A DNA stretch of 24,524 nt from a virus: IMG/VR virus record IMGVR_UViG_3300010885_015998, positions 1 through 24,524 of that record; one strand, given 5' to 3'. Positions 22,501 to 24,524 of this stretch are shown here, piece by piece. Position numbers and translations under genes: made by a program. Every line of letters begins with the position of its first letter. The first letter of the stretch is position 1. Under the pieces are notes generated by a model. It made no database searches and was not told the DNA's origin. It was given only the letters and a program-made list of their open reading frames with translations.

Positions 22501-24524
22501 TGAAAGTAGTGTAGAAGCATCATTAGAATAAGCAGCTAGTAAAGTAGCATAATCATTAGCACGAGCAGTAGATAGTGTACTTCCATCGTTAGCACGGGCA
22601 CTAAGTAGTGTAGAAGCATCATTAGAATAAGCAGCTAGTAAAGTAGTATAATCATTAGCCCTAGCACTAAGTAGTGTACTAGCGTCATTGGAATAAGCAG
22701 CTAATAAAGTAGTATAATCATTAGCGAGAGCAGTGAGAAGAGTGGCACCATCATTAGAATAAGCATTTAGTAAAGTAACACTATCATTAGAATATGCAGC
22801 TAGTAAAGTAGCATAGTCATTAGATAGAAGATTAATTCCTGAAGAATAGACACTAGTAGCATTAACCTTACCTATTCTAAGATTACCTAACGTAAAGTTT
22901 CCTTTAGTTATGTCAATATAGGTATTACCTTCAAGATCTATATCATATCTTGAAAATAACATCCAATCTTTAGTGTCAGAGGATCTAACGAGCCCTGTAT
23001 GACTATTAGCAGAACCACTCCAATAATGTCCATAAAATCCTATATCTAATAAGTCATTTACTGTATTATTAGCTCCTAAAGATAATAGAGTATCACCAAA
23101 ATTAATAGTTTGAGAAGTTATTAAAACTGAATTACCAGTTAGAAATAAATTACCACGAATATTAACATCTTTTTGAAAAGTAACTGCTTCATTAGTTATA
23201 TTATAGATAGCAGTAGTAGTATTATTTACATATGACTGAGTAAATGCATTACTCTGTACCCCACCGTTTGGAAAAATTATATTTCCAGAAGGATTAAACA
23301 CCCAACTTTTGGTACTAGAAGAATTATCACCCGCTAATATTGTTATAGAACTATTTGCAATTACTTTAGATACTCTACTATTAGAGATATTAGAAGTATT
23401 TTCATACCACTCTATCGAAGATCGACCATTAGCACCTGTAGCAAGAAATTTTAATGCTATATTAGATGAACCAGTTATACCTTCTCCGCCAGTAATTACT
23501 GACCCTATAGATAAATTAGCTCCAGGTAATACAAAAGAAGATCCAAAATTATAATTACCAGTATTAGTACTTAAAATAATATTAGCATTAGAACTTGTTA
23601 TAGTACTAGGTATAGATAAAACACCACCTGAAGTAAAAGTAAAATTACCACCAGCTCCCTGTATAACTACGTTACTACCCCCTGCACCTTGTATAATACT
23701 AGGAATAGAAACAACACCGCCTGAAGTAAAGGTAACGTTACCACCAGGACCTTCAATTACTACGTTACTACCCCCTGATCCAGTAATAGTACCACCAGCA
23801 GGCATAATAAAACGTCCGATATGATTATCGAAAGTAAAAGTACTTCCAATACTAGTAATATTAACGAATCCAGTTATACTTTCTATATTAAGATCGCCAT
23901 TACTAGTTTTTATAGATCCATTGGCTGGTAAATATATAGTACCATGAGTATCAAAATTCCAAAGATTATTACCACCAGTACTTATAGCATTATTACCATT
24001 AGCATTCACACGGAAATATTGATCATCATTTCCGAGATATAGATCTGTAATACTTTGATTACCGCTAGTAATATGTATATGATTACCTTCTGCAGCAGTG
24101 GGATAAATAACAATCTTTTGGGCAGCGTTAGATCCACCAGAAGGTATAAGTTCGATATTATTATTACCTTCAGTTATAATACCGCTTTGTGGTAGAACTA
24201 AGTCACCATTACTATTAAAAATCCAAGAACCATCATTAGTATATATATTTACAACACCATGAGTACCATTAGAAGCAGAACCAGCTACTATATTTACTGT
24301 GCCACCTGCATAACCACCGGCACCTGCTGTGAGGTTTAGAGCGCCGCCTTGATTATACCCACGTCCTGCGTCAATATTTATATAGCCACCGAACCCGACG
24401 CCTACATTATCAGCATCTCCGGCGTAAATCTTAATATCACCACCGTTAGTGTCAGCATCTCCAGCCCATAGATATACGTCACCACCCTCACCAGTACCGC
24501 TACCTCTTTGACCCTGAATTATAA
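19555..24524 (-). CDS. Giant modular tail fibre, 5' end outside window (at least 1655 aa)
   Basis: The frame is open past the right edge: codons from 24522 to 24010 contain no stop and encode typical fibre sequence (GGDVYLWAGDADTNGGDIKI). The GTG at 24009 is therefore not the true start. Order from the right: six 'GG-x-[VIL]-x-[IL]-x-AG' units (24500-24260, beta-helix-like); WIFNSNGDLVLPQSG and IELIPSGG segments; a 93-base duplication (23630-23815); KDW module 1 (about 23195-22830); 18 hendecad repeats (22821-22228); 14-residue coils; KDW module 2 (about 22130-21740); more coils; KDW module 3 (about 21380-21000); coils; three 25-residue repeats (20490-20287); a TQSFTANGTQTDFILTNP domain; and a C-terminal SYTLATSDVGKHISITTGG domain common in phage fibres. 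Probably a host-recognition fibre or a long virion appendage. The module families are ones I associate with T4-like aquatic phages. Confidence 0.9.
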   Translation of the reverse strand, partial: IIQGQRGSGTGEGGDVYLWAGDADTNGGDIKIYAGDADNVGVGFGGYINIDAGRGYNQGGALNLTAGAGGYAGGTVNIVAGSASNGTHGVVNIYTNDGSWIFNSNGDLVLPQSGIITEGNNNIELIPSGGSNAAQKIVIYPTAAEGNHIHITSGNQSITDLYLGNDDQYFRVNANGNNAISTGGNNLWNFDTHGTIYLPANGSIKTSNGDLNIESITGFVNITSIGSTFTFDNHIGRFIMPAGGTITGSGGSNVVIEGPGGNVTFTSGGVVSIPSIIQGAGGSNVVIQGAGGNFTFTSGGVLSIPSTITSSNANIILSTNTGNYNFGSSFVLPGANLSIGSVITGGEGITGSSNIALKFLATGANGRSSIEWYENTSNISNSRVSKVIANSSITILAGDNSSSTKSWVFNPSGNIIFPNGGVQSNAFTQSYVNNTTTAIYNITNEAVTFQKDVNIRGNLFLTGNSVLITSQTINFGDTLLSLGANNTVNDLLDIGFYGHYWSGSANSHTGLVRSSDTKDWMLFSRYDIDLEGNTYIDITKGNFTLGNLRIGKVNATSVYSSGINLLSNDYATLLAAYSNDSVTLLNAYSNDGATLLTALANDYTTLLAAYSNDASTLLSARANDYTTLLAAYSNDASTLLSARANDGSTLSTARANDYATLLAAYSNDASTLLSAYSNDSITLRDAYANDYVTLNIAYSNDGATLLSAYANDASTILTARANDYLTLLAAYANDGTTLNSAYSNDASTLLSARANDYTTYNIFNSITSNLTTGLTGSNTKITNLQTGLSGTNALVTAITNNNVIFQKDVTIQGNLFLTGNTTSLSTGTVITGDTFFALANNNRLSDSVDVGLYATYYDGAANNHTGLFRSAASKDWMLFRTYTPTISTNSTINIGVASFELANLRLATANVKVLTINGSNILTTIASEVTTLNSNDYATYLTLSSGIIGANTNIINVQGGLAGANSTINNLRTGLTGSNTAIYDLQVGLTAANTLVSTNSTNITNLQTGLTGSNTNIINLQTGLTGSNTKITSLQTGLAGTNTLVAAITGQNVIFQKDVNILGNLFLSGNTYSVDAVTISYGDSFLGIAANNTVNDLIDMGIYGHYNNGDTSARSGLFRSSTSKDWFLFKDYTKEDPSTSVDIAHGSFNLANLRLATANVRTLTINGANILTTIATETANLRSNDYSTYITLSSSISNATANINNLQGGLSGANTSIATIRLDLSNTNSNVATNKANILVLQNNLITANNAIADLQNNVSMLFSTNVTVLTGNIANLTVGLTGSNAAIATLQSTSVSYGTRISQNEVDIGALQLITPTYASNIGILFSNVVSLTNGIAGTNTNINTIQSNLTSYATYANSTFGTASGNVNAVQSNLTSYATYANSTFGTASGNVNAVQSNLTAYAAYANSTFSGGGGVNQDASYNWTNVHTFSNTISINAVSANGSLGSPGQVLSSTGTDTQWINAGGSSNVIVGNATTQSFTANGTQTDFILTNPIANVNNIIVTLNGLLQAPTTHYTISGSTLTFTSIPYTSSLVEIRSLEGGVGLNGGPYSTGNVPQNSQSSSYTLATSDVGKHISITTGGVIVPNTTFAVGDSVVIYNNSGSSQTITQGVNVTMRLVGTATTGNRTLAQYGLVTVLCVAANTFVSMGGGLA
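20287..20490 (-). repeat. Three tandem 75-base repeats
   Basis: The segment beginning GTTAAATTAGATTGTA on the plus strand starts at 20318, 20393 and 20468, exactly 75 bases apart. The encoded unit is NVNAVQSNLTSYATYANSTF plus five residues (25 aa). The copies differ at only a few bases. Near-identical copies lie in the 832-aa gene (17426, 17501) and diverged ones in the 213-aa gene (about 15198 and 15435). Confidence 0.88.
22228..22821 (-). repeat. Array of 18 hendecad (33-base, 11-residue) repeats
   Basis: Eighteen units without interruption, each starting Asn-Asp, for example NDYATLLAAYS, NDASTLLSARA, NDGATLLSAYA. The first AAT is at 22821 and the last unit's AAT at 22260, which is 17 x 33 bases apart, so the phase is perfect. 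Leu at positions 6 and 7 and Tyr/Arg at 10 recur, an 11-residue period that fits a right-handed coiled coil rather than the usual 7-residue one. It probably forms a rigid stalk about 200 residues long. Confidence 0.9.
23630..23815 (-). repeat. 93-base tandem duplication
   Basis: The marker ACTACGTTACTACCCCC (plus strand) occurs at 23666 and 23759, exactly 93 bases apart. The encoded 31-residue unit contains GSNVVIEGPGGNVTFTSGG in one copy and GSNVVIQGAGGNFTFTSGG in the other. It is a short beta-strand repeat in the N-terminal half of the giant fibre. Confidence 0.82.

Noticed and set aside
22228-22821. Regular 33-base repeats that could suggest a CRISPR or minisatellite array
   Set aside because: There are no unique spacers. 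The period is an exact multiple of three and stays in frame in a coding sequence, giving an 11-residue protein repeat.

Overview
The window is part of the late (structural and packaging) region of an AT-rich tailed double-stranded DNA phage. Every gene I can support lies on the minus strand, so transcription runs from right (24524) to left (1). Genes are packed with overlaps or gaps of a few bases and nearly all have AGGA-type ribosome sites. The TerL, HK97-type portal and prohead protease identify a Caudoviricetes phage. Several fibre modules and small proteins belong to families I associate with aquatic T4-like phages (cyanophages, pelagiphages). With the low GC, this suggests an aquatic phage of a Gram-negative host. 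The outer-membrane-type protein at 4514-6532 also points to a Gram-negative host. Host and phage genus are inference.

Layout in transcription order. (1) 24524-7663: a fibre/adhesin region of about 17 kb. It holds a giant modular fibre of at least 1655 aa that enters from beyond the right edge, a Gly-rich protein, an 832-aa fibre with a Gly-rich tip, a 122-aa conserved structural protein, a 213-aa fibre-like protein, a 2092-aa protein made of nine LamG-like lectin domains, another Gly-rich protein, and a 106-aa protein of a marine-phage family. (2) 7608-6550: five tiny Lys-rich genes in one coupled cluster; two of them (46 and 55 aa) are easily missed. (3) 6532-4222: a secreted protein with an autotransporter-like layout, followed by a small coiled-coil protein with a C-terminal membrane segment. 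(4) 4220-1: the head/packaging module: TerL, HNH endonuclease, portal, and a prohead protease that runs off the left edge. The major capsid gene is expected just beyond base 1.

How they work together: TerL, probably helped by the HNH protein, packages DNA through the portal into proheads matured by the protease. The fibre region supplies host-recognition proteins built by shuffling a small set of parts: 11-residue and 14-residue coiled-coil repeats, a roughly 115-residue 'KDW' module, a 25-residue repeat, LamG lectin domains and polyglycine tips. The membrane pair probably acts on the host envelope. No small terminase subunit, tape measure, endolysin, tRNA, integrase, CRISPR array or insertion sequence was recognised.

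The best candidates for something under-described are the phage-encoded autotransporter-like protein with its coupled membrane partner, the nine-domain LamG protein, the 18-unit hendecad stalk, and the His-rich insert plus possible nested scaffold start in the protease gene.
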